Positions 24,697-34,649 are shown, counted from the first letter of the stretch. The stretch is 64,000 nucleotides of DNA from Bog-756 sp963812525 (GCA_963812525.1 CAWEVL010000010.1:496001-560000); one strand, 5' to 3'. Notes: generated by a model not told the origin, from the letters alone. Program-made: numbers and translations.

Positions 24697-25983
24697 AGAT
24701 CCGGACCGGAGTGGCGAACTTCTGCTGGTACTCGGCCACGTGGTCCCGGGCGGTCTTGTGCAGCTGGCGGAGCAGGATCTCCTGGTCGTTGAGCGGGAAC
24801 TCGGTCACCGACCGGGACTCGAGCATGGTCTGGGTGGCTTCCAGCGTGTTGCCGTCCTGGAGCGCGTACTCCTTGAAGGTGACGGCGGCCAGCTCCTGCT
24901 CGAGGCGCTCGACGGGCGGTCTTCGGCGGGACGAAGTACAGCGTCCCCTCGAAGATGTGCGTGTTGTAGGAGGTCGGCCAGTAGTGGTAGGTGAGGTACC
25001 AGCCCGGCTCCCAGATGAGCAGCATGAAGTTGGGGAAGAACACGAACGAGTCGACACCCCAGGCCTGGTGGCGGGCCGGGTTGAGCGCCGGAGGCAGCTC
25101 GGTCGAGGCCCTCGATGTCGGGCTTGGCCCAGGGGCCGAACAGGCCGCTGCTGCAGCACCCGCTCCATCGGCTTGACCATGTCGAGGTCCTTGGGCGGCG
25201 ACATGCCGCCCCACGACGACACCATGCCGTGGGGCCCGTCGAGCTGGTAGGCCAGCGCCTCGAAGCCGATAGCCGGAGAGCTTGCGCGACTCCTCGGCGG
25301 TGGCCTGCTTGGCGTGGAGGATGGGTGCGTGGTAGAACTCGGCGAAGGCGTCGATGAACAGCTTCCAGTTGGCTGCCGACGTCGGCCCGGTACTTGTAGA
25401 CCTGGGTCATCTCGTCGAACGGATAGCCGGCGAGGCCGTCCCCGAACTCCCCCAGGTACTCCCGCAGCGACGTGGTGTTGTCGGGATCGAGGTTGACGAA
25501 GATGAACCCCTCCCACGTCTCCACCTGCACGCCGGCCAGCCCGTAGTCGTCCCGGTCGAGGTCGAAGAACTCCGACTCCTGCTGGACGAAGGTCAGCTGG
25601 CCCTCGGTGGCGTACCGCCAACCGTGGTACTTGCAGGTGAACTGGCGGCAGGTCCCGCTGGTCTCCTCACCGGGGTAGTCGGTCCACACCAGCTTGTTCC
25701 CACGGTGCCGGCAGATGTTGTGGAAGACGTGGATCTCACCGTCCGTGCCCCGGACGACGACCAGCGACGTGCCGGCGGCGTCGAGCTCCTTGGTGAAGTA
25801 GCTCCCGTTGCGGGGGAGCTGCTCCACCCGGCCCACGTTCAGCCAGGTGCGGGCGAAGATGGCCTTGCGCTCGAGCTCGTAGTGGTCCGGCGAGATCGAG
25901 TCCTCGTAGGAGACCGGTCCCGTGCCGAGCTCGGGGTAGTGCTCGGTCCAGCTGCCCTCAGCGGGCTTTGGGAAATGCGCCAT
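24683..25983 (-). CDS. Rieske non-heme iron ring-hydroxylating oxygenase, large subunit (five indels)
   Basis: The restored protein has 431 residues. Rieske 2Fe-2S ligands are in ICRHRGNK and CKYHGWRY. The mononuclear iron site follows in the frame-corrected segment NWKLFIDAFAEFYHAPILH (E-x2-H-x4-H). The catalytic domain continues with GMVSSWGGMSPPKDLDM and FFPNFMLLIWEPGWYLTYH. Extra bases lie near 25381, 25268, 25155, 25112 and 24918. Such enzymes hydroxylate aromatic or alicyclic rings with electrons from a ferredoxin reductase; the divergent gene at 30019-31092 is a suitable partner. The start is ATG 25983, with GGAGGAA upstream and a conserved promoter element 34 bases away. Confidence 0.88.
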
Positions 25984-26017
25984 GTCGTTCCTCCAGGTCC
26001 AGTCGGGACAAGTGCAT

Positions 26018-26055
26018 GATAGCATCAATCTTTAAAATACAGAAGGTCATTTCCG
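26018..26055 (-). promoter_or_regulatory. Conserved 38-bp promoter element before Rieske gene
   Basis: On the minus strand: CGGAAATGACCTTCTGT, an AT-rich spacer, and GATGCTATCAT ending in an extended -10 (TGC-TATCAT). It matches 7477-7514 at 29 of 38 positions. It starts inside the last codons of the upstream CMD gene, so it may give the oxygenase its own transcript within the operon. Confidence 0.5.
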
Positions 26056-26623
26056 TTTGAGGTCGTCGTCGAGCTCGACGTCGAAGGAACGGAGGGCCAG
26101 GGCCAGCACCTCGTAGGCGCCGACGGTGAAGACCAGGTCCATGAGCTGCTGCTCGTCGAGCTCGCCGGCCAGCGCCGTCCACGTGGCGTCGGCGATCGCC
26201 CCCTCCCCGACGAGCTCGTCCACGGCCCGCACCATGGCCGCGTCGAGTGGCGGACCACCCGGGTGCGTCGGGGCCCTCGGCGATGCGTGCCACCTCGTCG
26301 TCCTCGAGCCCGGCGTCCCGGGCCAGCACGGCGTGCTGCTCCCACTCGTAGGCCGATCCCCGCACGGCGGCCACCCGCAGGACGAGGAGCTCCCGCTGGC
26401 GGGGCGAGAGGGTCGACGCGAAGAGGATGTAGCCGTTGAAGGTGTGGAACGCCTTGGCCAGCTCCGGGTGCCGGGCCAGGGTGCCCAGCACGTTGAGTCC
26501 CTTCGGCCGGCCCTCCCGGCGGGAGGGGAAGGGGTGTCGGGGATTGGCCGGGCGTAGCGCGGCGAGGGCGTCCTTCATCTCCGGCGGCCACTCCCCGGGG
26601 GGCAGCGGCGGGATGCGGGGCAT
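26047..26623 (-). CDS. Carboxymuconolactone decarboxylase/AhpD-like protein (one indel)
   Basis: With one extra base removed near 26253, this gives 191 residues. The CMD-like core reads TLARHPELAKAFHTFNGYILFASTLSPRQRELLVLRVAA, with SAYEWEQHAVLARDAGL next and DLVFTVGAYEVLALALRSF at the end. The catalytic Cys pair of peroxidase-type AhpD is absent; Glu-His in YEWEQH is the conserved pair of this uncharacterised branch. ATG 26623 overlaps the SDR stop (ATGA), so it is co-translated with the SDR. Its role in the ring-oxidation locus is unknown. Confidence 0.8.
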
Positions 26624-27379
26624 CAGGTGTTCCGTCCGCCGTTGACCCCGATGACCTGGCCGGTGATGTAGCTGGCCTCGTCGCTCACCAGGAACGAGCA
26701 GGCGGCGGCGATGTCCTCGGCGGTGCCCACCCGGCGGACCGGGGTGTTGGCCGCGTGGTGCTCGACGCCTTCCCCGAGCAGTCCCCGGGCCTCGGACTTG
26801 CGCAGCATGGGGGTGTCGATGAAGCCGGGCGGGATCGTGTTGACGGTGATCCCTTTGGGGCCCAGCTCGAGGGCCAGGGCCTTGGTGAAGCCCGATCACC
26901 CCGGCCTTGGACGCCACGTAGTGGGTCATCATCGGCTGGCCGCCGTGGGCGCTCGAGGACGAGATGTTCACGATGCGGCCCCACCGCTCCTCGATCATCC
27001 CGGGTACGACGGCCTGGCAGCAGTCGAAGGTCCCGGTCAGGTTGACGGCCAGGATGCGGTTCCACTTCTCGGCGGTGATCTTGAGGAACGGGTCGAAGCC
27101 GTCCAATCCGGCGCTGTTGACCAGCACGGTGGGCCGGCCGAGCCGTTGGCCGGACGTCGACGACGCCCTGGTCGATCTGGGCCCGGTCGGTCACGTCCAC
27201 CGTCAGGCCGACGGCCGAGCCACCGGCGGCCACGATCTCGGCGGCGGCGGCCTCGCGCCGACTCCTGGTCGCGGTCGAAGATGGCGACGGCGTTCCCGTC
27301 GGAGGACAGGCGCTCGGCTGATGGCCAGCCCGATCCCCGAGCCGCCACCGGTGACGACGGCCACGCGGGTAGGGGTCAC
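26623..27379 (-). CDS. Short-chain dehydrogenase/reductase (four indels)
   Basis: Joining five frame segments gives a complete 250-residue classical SDR: VAVVTGGGSGIGLAIS (cofactor loop), VAIFDRD (NAD-type acidic residue), LVNSAGLDGFDPF, catalytic Ser in VNISSSSAHGG, Tyr/Lys in HYVASKAGVIG, and VNTIPPGFIDTP. It ends YITGQVIGVNGGRNT. Extra bases are near 27322, 27262, 27153 and 26898. GTG 27379 overlaps the TauD stop in GTGA. It may oxidise a dihydrodiol or hydroxyl product made by the neighbouring oxygenases. Confidence 0.85.
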
Positions 27380-28221
27380 TGGATCACCTCGTCGCCGCTC
27401 AGCGTCGTGCGGTGCATGTCGCGGGGCGACGTGGGGTCGTACCGGCAGGCGCGGTGCAGGACGCCCCGGTTGTCCCAGATGACCATGTCCCCGACGGACC
27501 ACTCGTGCCGGTAGACACGCTCGGGGGTGGTCGAGCGGGCCAGCAGATCGTCCAGGAGCGCCCGGCCCTCGGCGCGGTCCATGCCGACCACGTGGGAGGT
27601 GGTGGCCCCGAGGACCAGCGAGCGGCGGCCCGACTGGTGGGTCCACACCAGCGGGTGCTCCTTCGACGGCCGGGATCGCCACACGGCCAGCTCCTCGGGC
27701 GAGGGGTCGTTGTTCACCAGGCGCTGGGACGCCTCGATGGTGTGGACGACCCGGAGCGAGCCGAGGTGGACCTGCTCGTCGTCGGTCAGATCGTCGTAGG
27801 CCGCGTACGTGCTGGCGAACTCGGTCTCCCCCCCGGACTCGGCGACCGCGTGGGCGCTCAGCAGCGTGGCCTTGATGGGGACGTCGTCGGTGCAGCCGTC
27901 GATGTGCCAGTCGAACGTCCCCCGCAGGTAGGCGGCCACCCGGTTCTTCGTCGGGTCGAGCGTCACCCGGAAGATCTCGGGGTGCGGGCCGGAGCCGAAC
28001 GTCTCCACCCGGCCCAGCCTCTTGGAGAAGCCGACCTGCGTGGCGTCGTCGACCTGCAGCCCGCGGAAGATGAGGGCGCCGTTGGCCTCGAGGGCGTCGA
28101 GCGTCCAGGCCGGCAGTGCCTCGTCGCCCAGCAGCCGCTCGCAGTCGACGCCGACGACCTCCGCACCCACGGTTTCGCTGAGCTGCTCAGCGGTGACCAC
28201 GGTCATGGGGCTCTCCTTCAC
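27376..28221 (-). CDS. TauD/TfdA family Fe(II)/2-oxoglutarate dioxygenase
   Basis: An intact 281-residue alpha-ketoglutarate-dependent hydroxylase. The iron facial triad is His and Asp in FDWHIDGCTDD and the distal His in WDNRGVLHRACRY; the 2-oxoglutarate-binding Arg is in SPRDMHRTTLSG. Members hydroxylate taurine, phenoxy-acids, alkylsulfates and similar compounds; no residues here allow a choice. The gene has no frameshift although both neighbours do. The start may be ATG 28221 or the ATG 15 bases later. A TA-rich box lies about 25 bases upstream. Confidence 0.92.
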   Translation of the reverse strand: MKESPMTVVTAEQLSETVGAEVVGVDCERLLGDEALPAWTLDALEANGALIFRGLQVDDATQVGFSKRLGRVETFGSGPHPEIFRVTLDPTKNRVAAYLRGTFDWHIDGCTDDVPIKATLLSAHAVAESGGETEFASTYAAYDDLTDDEQVHLGSLRVVHTIEASQRLVNNDPSPEELAVWRSRPSKEHPLVWTHQSGRRSLVLGATTSHVVGMDRAEGRALLDDLLARSTTPERVYRHEWSVGDMVIWDNRGVLHRACRYDPTSPRDMHRTTLSGDEVIQ

Positions 28222-28270
28222 GTTGCGTCGAGGATAAGAGGACGACTATTACCCTGCCAGAATCCTGTTT

Positions 28271-29914
28271 TCACTTTCTAGCAGGCCCCGGCTCTGCCGC
28301 GCCGAGGAGCTGCCGGAGCCGGAACTTCTGGACCTTGCCCGAGGCCGTCCGCGGGAACTCGTCGACCTCGTGGATCGACTCGGGCCACTTCTGACGGGCC
28401 AGTCCGGCCGCGGCCAGGTGCTCCCGCACCTGATCCAGCGTGGGCACGGCCCTACCTTGGCGGACACTGACCACCGCGGCGGCGTGCTCCCCGAGGCGGG
28501 CGTCGGGCTCGGCCACCACGGCCACCTCGGCCACCGCGTCCATGCCGGCCACCAGCTCCTCGATCTCCTGGGCGCTGATGTTCTCGCCGCCCCGGATGAT
28601 GATGTCCGAGATCCGGTCGGTGATGGTCAGGTAGCCCTCGGCATCGAGCACGCCGACGTCGCCGGTCCGGTACCACCCCTCGGCGTCGAAGGCGGCGGCG
28701 GTCAGGTCGGGGTCGGTGTACCCGAGGCAGCAGTCCGGGCCCCGGCTGATGATCTCGCCGTCGACGTCGAGCCGGAGCTCCACGCCCGGGAGCAGGTGGC
28801 CGTCGGTGGTCAGGCGCTTCTCCTCGGGGTCGTCGAGGAGGCAGCCGGTGATCGAGGGGTGCTCGGTGCTGCCGTAGGAGCGGAACACCCTGATCCCGAG
28901 CCGGGTGGCCCGTTCGGTGACGGCCACCGGGACGGCCGAGCCGCCCAACCCGGCGAAGGGCATCATGGCCACGTGCTCGGGGGTGAAGTCCGGGTGGTCG
29001 AGCAGGCTGGTCAGGAAGTAGGTGGCGCCGCCGGTGACCCCGAGCCCCTCCTCGTCCATGAGGCGCAGCACCTCGCCCGGATCCCACACGTCGAGCAGGT
29101 GGACGGGCCGCTCCCGCAGGAGGGGCACCAGGAAGGCGTTGAGCATGCCGATGAAGTGGCCCACCGGGGACGCCGGTGATCTGGGGTGGACCGCCCTTGG
29201 GGAAGAGGTAGTCGAGCTGGCGGGTCTCGCACCCGATGGTGCGGTGGGAGTGGACGACCCCCTTGGGGTCACGGGTGGTGCCGGAGGTGAACCCGATGAC
29301 GGCGGGGGCGTCGGGATCCACCTCGGCCGGGGCGGCGACGGGGTCGGCGTCCAGCAGGGAGGCGAAGGGGTGGGCGGCGGCGGGCAGGTCCGCCGCGGCG
29401 GTCTCCCCCACCACCAGCCAGAGGGGGACCGGGTCGTCGGCCCAGCAGGTCGGTGTAGTCGGCCAGGTAGTCGTTGTGCCCGAACCGGTCGGCCGTCACC
29501 ACGACGTCGGGCGCGGTGACCCGCACGATGTACTCGACCTCCTTGGCCCCGTAGAAGTGCACGACGGGGACGACCACCGCCCCGAGGTAGGCGGCCGCCC
29601 AGAAGGTGACGCCGGCTTCCAGCCAGTTGGGCAGTTGGATGACCACGACCGACCCCGGGCCCACGCCCCGGGCCCGGAGGGACGCGGCCAGCGAGCGCGC
29701 CGCCCGGTCGACGTCGGCGAAGGTGCCCTTCCACGGCCGGCTCCGGGAGTGGACCTCGAACGCCTCGCGCCCCATGCCGGCCAGGCCGTCGGCCACCATG
29801 CCGCCGAGTGTGGCGTCGGTCCAGCAGCCCTCGGCCGCGTAGCGCCGGGCCAGGGCCCCGGGCACCGACCGGAGGCCCCACCCTCCGACCGGCGGTGCTG
29901 CTGGTCTCCCCCAC
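28271..29914 (-). CDS. AMP-dependent acyl-CoA ligase, cyclohexanecarboxylate-CoA-ligase-like (three indels)
   Basis: The restored gene encodes about 546 residues: SVPGALARRYAAEGCWTD at the N-terminus, VVVIQLPNWLEAGVTFWA, P-loop IGFTSGTTRDPKGVVHSH, FRSYGSTEHPSITG, WYRTGDVGVLDAEGY, RISDIIIRGGENISAQEIEE and Lys in RTASGKVQKFRLR. This pattern fits the cyclohexanecarboxylate-CoA ligase/BadH-type branch of ANL enzymes. Extra bases lie near 29888, 29447 and 29178. GTG 29914 is chosen because AAGGAG sits 5 bases before it and the family N-terminus is recovered once the 29888 base is dropped. It would activate the acid formed by the ring-oxidation locus. Confidence 0.85.
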   Translation of the reverse strand: MGETSSTAGRRVGPPVGARGPGPALRGRGLLDRRHTRRHGGRRPGRHGARGVRGPLPEPAVEGHLRRRRPGGALAGRVPPGPGRGPGVGRGHPTAQLAGSRRHLLGGRLPRGGGRPRRALLRGQGGRVHRAGHRARRRGDGRPVRAQRLPGRLHRPAGPTTRSPSGWWWGRPPRRTCPPPPTPSPPCWTPTPSPPRPRWIPTPPPSSGSPPAPPVTPRGSSTPTAPSGARPASSTTSSPRAVHPRSPASPVGHFIGMLNAFLVPLLRERPVHLLDVWDPGEVLRLMDEEGLGVTGGATYFLTSLLDHPDFTPEHVAMMPFAGLGGSAVPVAVTERATRLGIRVFRSYGSTEHPSITGCLLDDPEEKRLTTDGHLLPGVELRLDVDGEIISRGPDCCLGYTDPDLTAAAFDAEGWYRTGDVGVLDAEGYLTITDRISDIIIRGGENISAQEIEELVAGMDAVAEVAVVAEPDARLGEHAAAVVSVRQGRAVPTLDQVREHLAAAGLARQKWPESIHEVDEFPRTASGKVQKFRLRQLLGAAEPGPARK

Positions 29915-30004
29915 TCGATCTCCTTCTGTTCGGACCCCTCCGGCCTCCGGCTCGGCCGTGGCCCGCCCCCGCCTAGCTGCGTTGCCAGTCTAGGAGAACT
30001 TCGT

Positions 30005-30010
30005 TATCAT
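30005..30010 (+). promoter_or_regulatory. -10 box TATCAT, leaderless layout
   Basis: TATCAT ends 8 bases before ATG 30019, so transcription would begin at or next to the start codon. No ribosome-binding site is visible between, which supports a leaderless mRNA for the ferredoxin-reductase operon. Confidence 0.45.
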
Positions 30011-30018
30011 TTGTCAAC

Positions 30019-31092
30019 ATGGCACTCTCGGAATCGACGGCGGACGCCCGGGGCCGGCCGGCCGACCACGGGTACCACCCGCTCCGGGTGGCCGCCGGTG
30101 GTCGCCGAGACCGCCGAGGCCAGCTCCTTCGTCCTCGAGGTGCCCGCCGAGCTCGTCCGAGGCCTTCGCCTACCAGTCCGGGCAGTTCTGCACGTTCCGG
30201 GTGTGGGTGGACGGCGAGCCCCACATCCGCTGCTACTCGATGTCGTCCTCGCCGGCCGTCGACACCGAGCTGCGGGTCACGGTGAAGCGCACCCCGGACG
30301 GGGTGGTGTCCAACTGGATGAACGACCACCTGGCCGCCGGGGACGTCCTCGAGGTCGCCCGGCCGGCCGGCTTCTTCCGCCTCGGTGCGGGCGAGGGCGA
30401 CGTGGTGGCCTTCAGCGCCGGGAGCGGCATCACCCCGGTGCTCTCGCTGCTCAAGACGGCGCTGGCCACCACGTCACGCCGGGTGGGCCTCCTCTACGCC
30501 AACCGCGACGAGGACGCCATCATCTTCCGCGCCGAGCTCGACGCCCTCCGGGACGGCGCACGCCGACCGCTTCACCCTCCATCACCACCTCGACGTCGAC
30601 CGCGGGTTCATCGGGCCCGACGACGTCCGCCGGTTCACCGAGACGGCCCGGGACGCCGAGTTCTACGTCTGCGGTCCCGGGCCCTTCATGGACGTGGTGG
30701 AGCGGACCCTGCTGGACGCCGGCGTCGGCGCCGGTCGCATCCACATCGAGCGGTTCACCCCCGACGAGTGGGTGCCGGAGGTCGAGGCGGGCGACGAGGC
30801 CGCCGGGACCTCACAGGTCACCATCGAGCTCGACGGCCGGACCGAGTCCACCGAGTACCGTCCGGGGACGACCATCCTGCAGACGGCGCGCCAGATGGGC
30901 CTGTCCCCTCCCTTCTCGTGCGAGTCGGGGAGCTGCGCCACCTGCATGGCCCGGCTGGTGGAGGGGACGGCCACCATGCACGTCAACAACGCCCTCACCG
31001 ACGACGAGGTCGCCGACGGCTGGGTGCTCACCTGCCAGGCGCTGCCCACCAGCCCCCTGGTCAAGGTGGTCTACGGCTACGAGGAGGGTTGA
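30019..31092 (+). CDS. KshB/PDR-type ferredoxin reductase with C-terminal 2Fe-2S domain (three indels)
   Basis: The restored protein has 356 residues in three domains: FAD-binding (GQFCTFRVW, RCYSMSS), NAD-binding (SAGSGITPVLSLLKT and VCGPGPFMDVV) and a plant-type 2Fe-2S domain with CESGSCATC and the fourth Cys in LTCQALP. This order is that of KshB and phenylacetyl-CoA epoxidase reductases, which feed Rieske oxygenases. Extra bases are near 30097, 30162 and 30562. It is divergent from the Rieske/ligase genes and most likely supplies electrons to the Rieske oxygenase at 24683-25983. Its stop overlaps the SnoaL gene (TGATG). Confidence 0.88.
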
Positions 31093-31526
31093 TGGAGGAA
31101 CTGCCCATCGCCGACGTCATCGAGCTCCAGCAGCTGCTGGCCCGCTATGCCGTGGGCATGACCAGGGACGACGTCGAGTCGGTGATGGAGGTCTTCACCC
31201 CCGACGGCACCTACAGCGCCTTCGGGGACACCTACCCGCTGGCCGACTTCCCGACCCTGGTGGCGGCCGCCCCCAAGGGGCTGTTCATGGTCGGTCCGCC
31301 GGCGTTGGACCTGCGACGGTGACGAGGGCACCGGCCAGCAGCCCCTGTGCTTCGTCGACCAGACGGACCCACGACATGCGCATCGGCTACTACACCGACA
31401 CCTACCGACGCACCGAGCGGGGCTGGCGACTGCAGACCCGGTCCATGACCTTCCTGCGCAAGAGCGGGGCCCAGGACTCCGGGCGGGCCCACGACCCGAC
31501 CCGGCCCGCCCCCACCGATCGGCTGA
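31092..31526 (+). CDS. SnoaL/NTF2-like protein (about three indels)
   Basis: Frame-corrected, it gives about 143 residues: IADVIELQQLLARYAVGMT, VFTPDGTYSAFGD, then HDMRIGYYTDTYRRTERGWRLQTRSMTFLRK, the alternating strands and helix of the NTF2 fold used by SnoaL-like cyclases, isomerases and ring-hydroxylase beta subunits. Extra bases lie near 31313 and 31364; a third near 31500 is inferred because only then does the gene end in TGA that shares a base with the next ATG (TGATG), as at the other junctions here. It could be an isomerase or a small oxygenase partner. Confidence 0.7.
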
Positions 31527-32657
31527 TGGAGCTGGCCGCGTTCCGGTCGGCGCTGGACGCCTGGCTCGACGAGCACGAGGCCGAGCTCACGCCGACGCCG
31601 GGGACGGCGGAGTCCCTGGACGGCCAGATGGACCACCTGGCCATGGTCAAGCGCCTCACCTACGAGGCCGGCTGGATGCGCTGGGGCTGGCCCGAGCGGG
31701 TCGGCGGCCTCGGGGGGTCCACGCTGCTGCGGGCCTACCTGGGCGAGGCCCTCACCTCGCGGGACCTGGTGGAGCCGGGCATCTACTCGATGACCGAGGT
31801 GCTGGCGCCCACCATGATCGACTACGCCGCACCCGAGCTGGCCGCCGACCATGGTGCCGCGGCTGCTGCGCGGCGACGAGACCTGGTGCCAGGGCTTCTC
31901 CGAGCCCGGCACGGGCAGCAACCTGGCCGCCCTGACCTGCCGAGCCAGCCGCGACGGCGACGTCTGGCGGGTCACCGGCCAGAAGGTCTGGACCAGCCTG
32001 GCCCAGTACGCCCAGCGCTGCGTCCTGCTGACCCGGACGGGCACGGCCGAGTCGGCCCACCAGGGGATCACCGCCCTCTTCGTGGACATGGACAGCCCGG
32101 GCATCGAGGTGCGACCCATCGAGACCATGCACGGCGCCCCCGAGTTCTCCGAGGTCTTCTTCGACGGCGTGGCCGTGCCCGTCGACCGCACCCTCGGCCA
32201 CGAGGGCCAGGGCTGGTCGGTGGCCATGGACCTCCTCCCCTACGAGCGGAGCACCGCCCTGTGGCACCGCGCCGCCTACCTCCACCGTCGGCTCCAGGGC
32301 CTGCTCGAGGCCGTGCCGGCCGGTGCCCTCGACCCCACCGCGGTCGGCGAGGTGGCCCAGCTGCTCGCCGCCCTGCGGGCCCGGTCGCGGGCCACCCAGC
32401 ACCGGCTGGCCCGGGGTGAGCGCCTCGGGCCGGAGACCTCCGTCGACAAGGTGCTGGTGGCCACGGCCGAGCAGGCGGTGTTCGATCTGGTGGCCGACGG
32501 CCTGGGCCCCGAGGTGACCGTCGGCGACGACCACCGGAGCGACCGCTGGCGGCGGGAGTTCCTCTACTCGCGGGCGGCCACCATCTACGGGGGGACGGCG
32601 GAGATCCAACGGAACATCATCGCCCGCCGTCTGCTCGACCTCGGAGCCGGCCGGTGA
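31526..32657 (+). CDS. Acyl-CoA dehydrogenase, larger partner of a pair (one indel)
   Basis: Removal of one base near 31849 gives 376 residues: WGWPERVGGLGGSTLLRA, WCQGFSEPGTGSNLAALTCRA, GQKVWTSLAQYAQ, and C-terminal YSRAATIYGGTAEIQRNIIARRLL. As in the other paired FadE chains of this window, the position of the catalytic Glu (EGT) is Gly. The organisation (this chain followed by a short divergent ACAD overlapping by one base) mirrors 8681-9721/7564-8694 in reversed order. It presumably acts on a CoA ester made by the adjacent ligase. Confidence 0.87.
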
Positions 32658-33619
32658 TGGACGACGAGGAGCAGGCCCTGTTCGAGGGGACCCTGCGTGG
32701 CGCCTGCGAGTCGGCCAGCGGCGCGGCGCTCGACCGGGCCCTCGACCGGCTCGGCTGGGCCGAGGCCCTGGCCGCCGACCGGCGGACGGCGATCGCCACC
32801 CTGTTCGAACAGGTGGGCACGGCCAACACGGTGACCTCGGCCCTCGACACCGTGATCGGCTCCGCCCTGGGGGTGACCATCGGCCCGGCCACCGGTGCCG
32901 TCCTGCCCCTCCTCGGCCGCACCGACCCTCCGGGTCGGATGGTCGGGGACGAGCTGCTGGTCGGAGGCATGGCCTGGTCGACCCTGGCCCACACCACCTC
33001 GGCCTGGGTGCCGTCCGACTCCGAGGACGGACCGCGGGTCGTCGAGGTGGCCACCGCCGACCTGACCCTCCGGGCGGTCCAGGGGATCGACCCGCGCTCG
33101 GGTCTGGTCGAGGTGTCCGGTGACGGCGTCGCCCCCAGGGCACCGGTCCGACCGGACGCCGGCGACTGGCCCCAGGCCGTGGCCCTGGCCCAGCTGGCCA
33201 CCGCCCACGAACTGGTCGGGGCCTCGCGGGCCATGCTCGAGCTGGCCCGAGCCCACGCCCTGGGGCGGATCCAGTTCGGTCAACCCATCGCCGACTTCCA
33301 GGCCGTCCGCCACCGGTTGGCCGACACGCTGGTGGCCATCGAGGCCACCGACGCCCTCCTCGCCTCCGCCTGGGACGAGGGCACCCTGACCGCCGCGGCC
33401 TCGGCCAAGGCGCTGGCCGGCCGCAGTGCCAGGACGGCCACCCGGCACTGCCAGCAGGTGCTGGCCGGCATCGGCTTCACCACCGAGCACGACTTCCACC
33501 GTTACGTGCGCCGCGTCCTGGTCCTCGACCAGCGGTTCGGGGCGTCTCGTGCCCTGACCCGGGAGCTCGGTGTCCGGCTGCTGGCCACCCGGGAGCTCCC
33601 GCCGTTGCCGCCCCTCTGA
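32657..33619 (+). CDS. Acyl-CoA dehydrogenase, short second subunit
   Basis: A 320-residue ACAD-like chain without the EPDAGSD FAD segment and with a poorly conserved N-terminal domain. The C-terminal helical domain is recognisable: LGRIQFGQPIADFQAVRHRLADTLV and HCQQVLAGIGFTTEHDFHRYVRRVL. It should be the second half of an alpha2beta2 dehydrogenase with the preceding chain. ATG 32657 overlaps the partner's TGA by one base. The stop is embedded in a hairpin facing the convergent LLM gene. Confidence 0.85.
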   Translation: MDDEEQALFEGTLRGACESASGAALDRALDRLGWAEALAADRRTAIATLFEQVGTANTVTSALDTVIGSALGVTIGPATGAVLPLLGRTDPPGRMVGDELLVGGMAWSTLAHTTSAWVPSDSEDGPRVVEVATADLTLRAVQGIDPRSGLVEVSGDGVAPRAPVRPDAGDWPQAVALAQLATAHELVGASRAMLELARAHALGRIQFGQPIADFQAVRHRLADTLVAIEATDALLASAWDEGTLTAAASAKALAGRSARTATRHCQQVLAGIGFTTEHDFHRYVRRVLVLDQRFGASRALTRELGVRLLATRELPPLPPL

Positions 33620-33633
33620 GCGGCCCGGCTCAG
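33616..33633. terminator. Hairpin between convergent genes
   Basis: CTGAGC and GCTCAG pair around GGCCCG and contain both the TGA stop of the ACAD subunit (plus strand) and the stop of the LLM gene (minus strand). Only 10 bases separate the two genes, so this compact stem may stop transcription from both sides. Confidence 0.4.
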
Positions 33634-34613
33634 CCCGCGGTCGACCGACCGCCTCCCCCGTCGAGCGACTCGGCCAGGGAGCTCAGCAGGCCCCGGGTCC
33701 GCTGGGACGAGCTGATCAGCTCGTCCCGGCCGTCGCCGATGGGCACGACCCGGACGGACAGGTCCGTCACCCCGGCGTCGGCGAAACCCTGCAGGCGCTT
33801 GCGGATGGTCGACTCGGTGCCGGCGGCCAGGATGTCCCCGACGCTCTGGGCGTCGCCCTGGTCCAGGAGCCTCTGGTAGTTGGGCGACACCTCGGCCTCG
33901 GACAGCAGGCGGTTGGCTCGGGTCACGGCGGCGTCGATCTCGTGGTCGCCACACAGGCACACCGGTATCCCGGCCACCACCCGGGGGGCCGGCCGGCCGG
34001 CCGCCTCGGCGGCGCGGGTGAGGGTGGGCACGATGTAGGTGCCGATGGCCCGCTCGTCGGCCAACCACAGGATGGTCCCGTCGGTCCGCTCACCGCACAG
34101 CTGCAGCATGCGCGGGCCGAGGGCGGCCAGCAGCACCGGCGTGGGCGTGACATCGGTGATGTCGAGGGGGTTGTGGACCCGGAAGCGTTCGTTCTCGACG
34201 TCGACCGGACCCGGCCCCGACAGGGCCTGGTCGAGCACGTCGAGGTAGTCCCGCATGGTGGCCATCGGATGCTCGTAGGGCAGGCCCAGCATCTCGTCGA
34301 TGATCCAGTGGTGGGAGACGCCCAGGCCGACGGACAGGCGCCCGGCACAGACGGCCTGGACCGAGAGGATGTGCTGGGCCAGGGCGATGGGGTGCCGGGG
34401 CTGGACGGGCACCACGGCGGTGCCGATCTCGATGCGGGAGGTCGCCGCGCCGACCACGGTGGCGGCGGTGAGGGCGTCGAACTCGTCGGGGATCTGCGGG
34501 ATCCACACGGTGGCCAACCCGGCTTCCTCGGCCCAGCGGGCGTCGGCCTGGAGCCTCGCCACCTTCGTCCCGTACCGGCCACGCTCGGGGCCGACCATCA
34601 AGCCGATGCGCAT
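33630..34613 (-). CDS. LLM class F420-dependent oxidoreductase (TIGR03564-like)
   Basis: A 327-residue luciferase-like protein starting MRIGLMVGPERGRYG. It shows TVWIPQIPDEFDALTAATVVG, IEIGTAVVPVQPRHPIALAQHILSV and GVSHHWIIDEMLGLPYEHP, patterns typical of the F420-dependent TIGR03564 group in actinobacteria. The Leu-Gly-Pro-Arg segment VLLAALGPRMLQLCGERTDG contacts the cofactor in relatives. It is divergent from the aldehyde dehydrogenase gene at 34726 and may share its control region. Confidence 0.9.
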   Translation of the reverse strand: MRIGLMVGPERGRYGTKVARLQADARWAEEAGLATVWIPQIPDEFDALTAATVVGAATSRIEIGTAVVPVQPRHPIALAQHILSVQAVCAGRLSVGLGVSHHWIIDEMLGLPYEHPMATMRDYLDVLDQALSGPGPVDVENERFRVHNPLDITDVTPTPVLLAALGPRMLQLCGERTDGTILWLADERAIGTYIVPTLTRAAEAAGRPAPRVVAGIPVCLCGDHEIDAAVTRANRLLSEAEVSPNYQRLLDQGDAQSVGDILAAGTESTIRKRLQGFADAGVTDLSVRVVPIGDGRDELISSSQRTRGLLSSLAESLDGGGGRSTAG

Positions 34614-34649
34614 GCCCTCGGTTCCTTCCTAGGCGGGAGCTGGCGAAAA

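Noticed and set aside
23475..32657. Treating each frame fragment in the ring-oxidation locus as a separate small gene or programmed frameshift
   Set aside because: Fragments join into full-length known families; the breaks have no slippery heptamer or downstream pseudoknot that I can see and occur at unrelated places in each gene.
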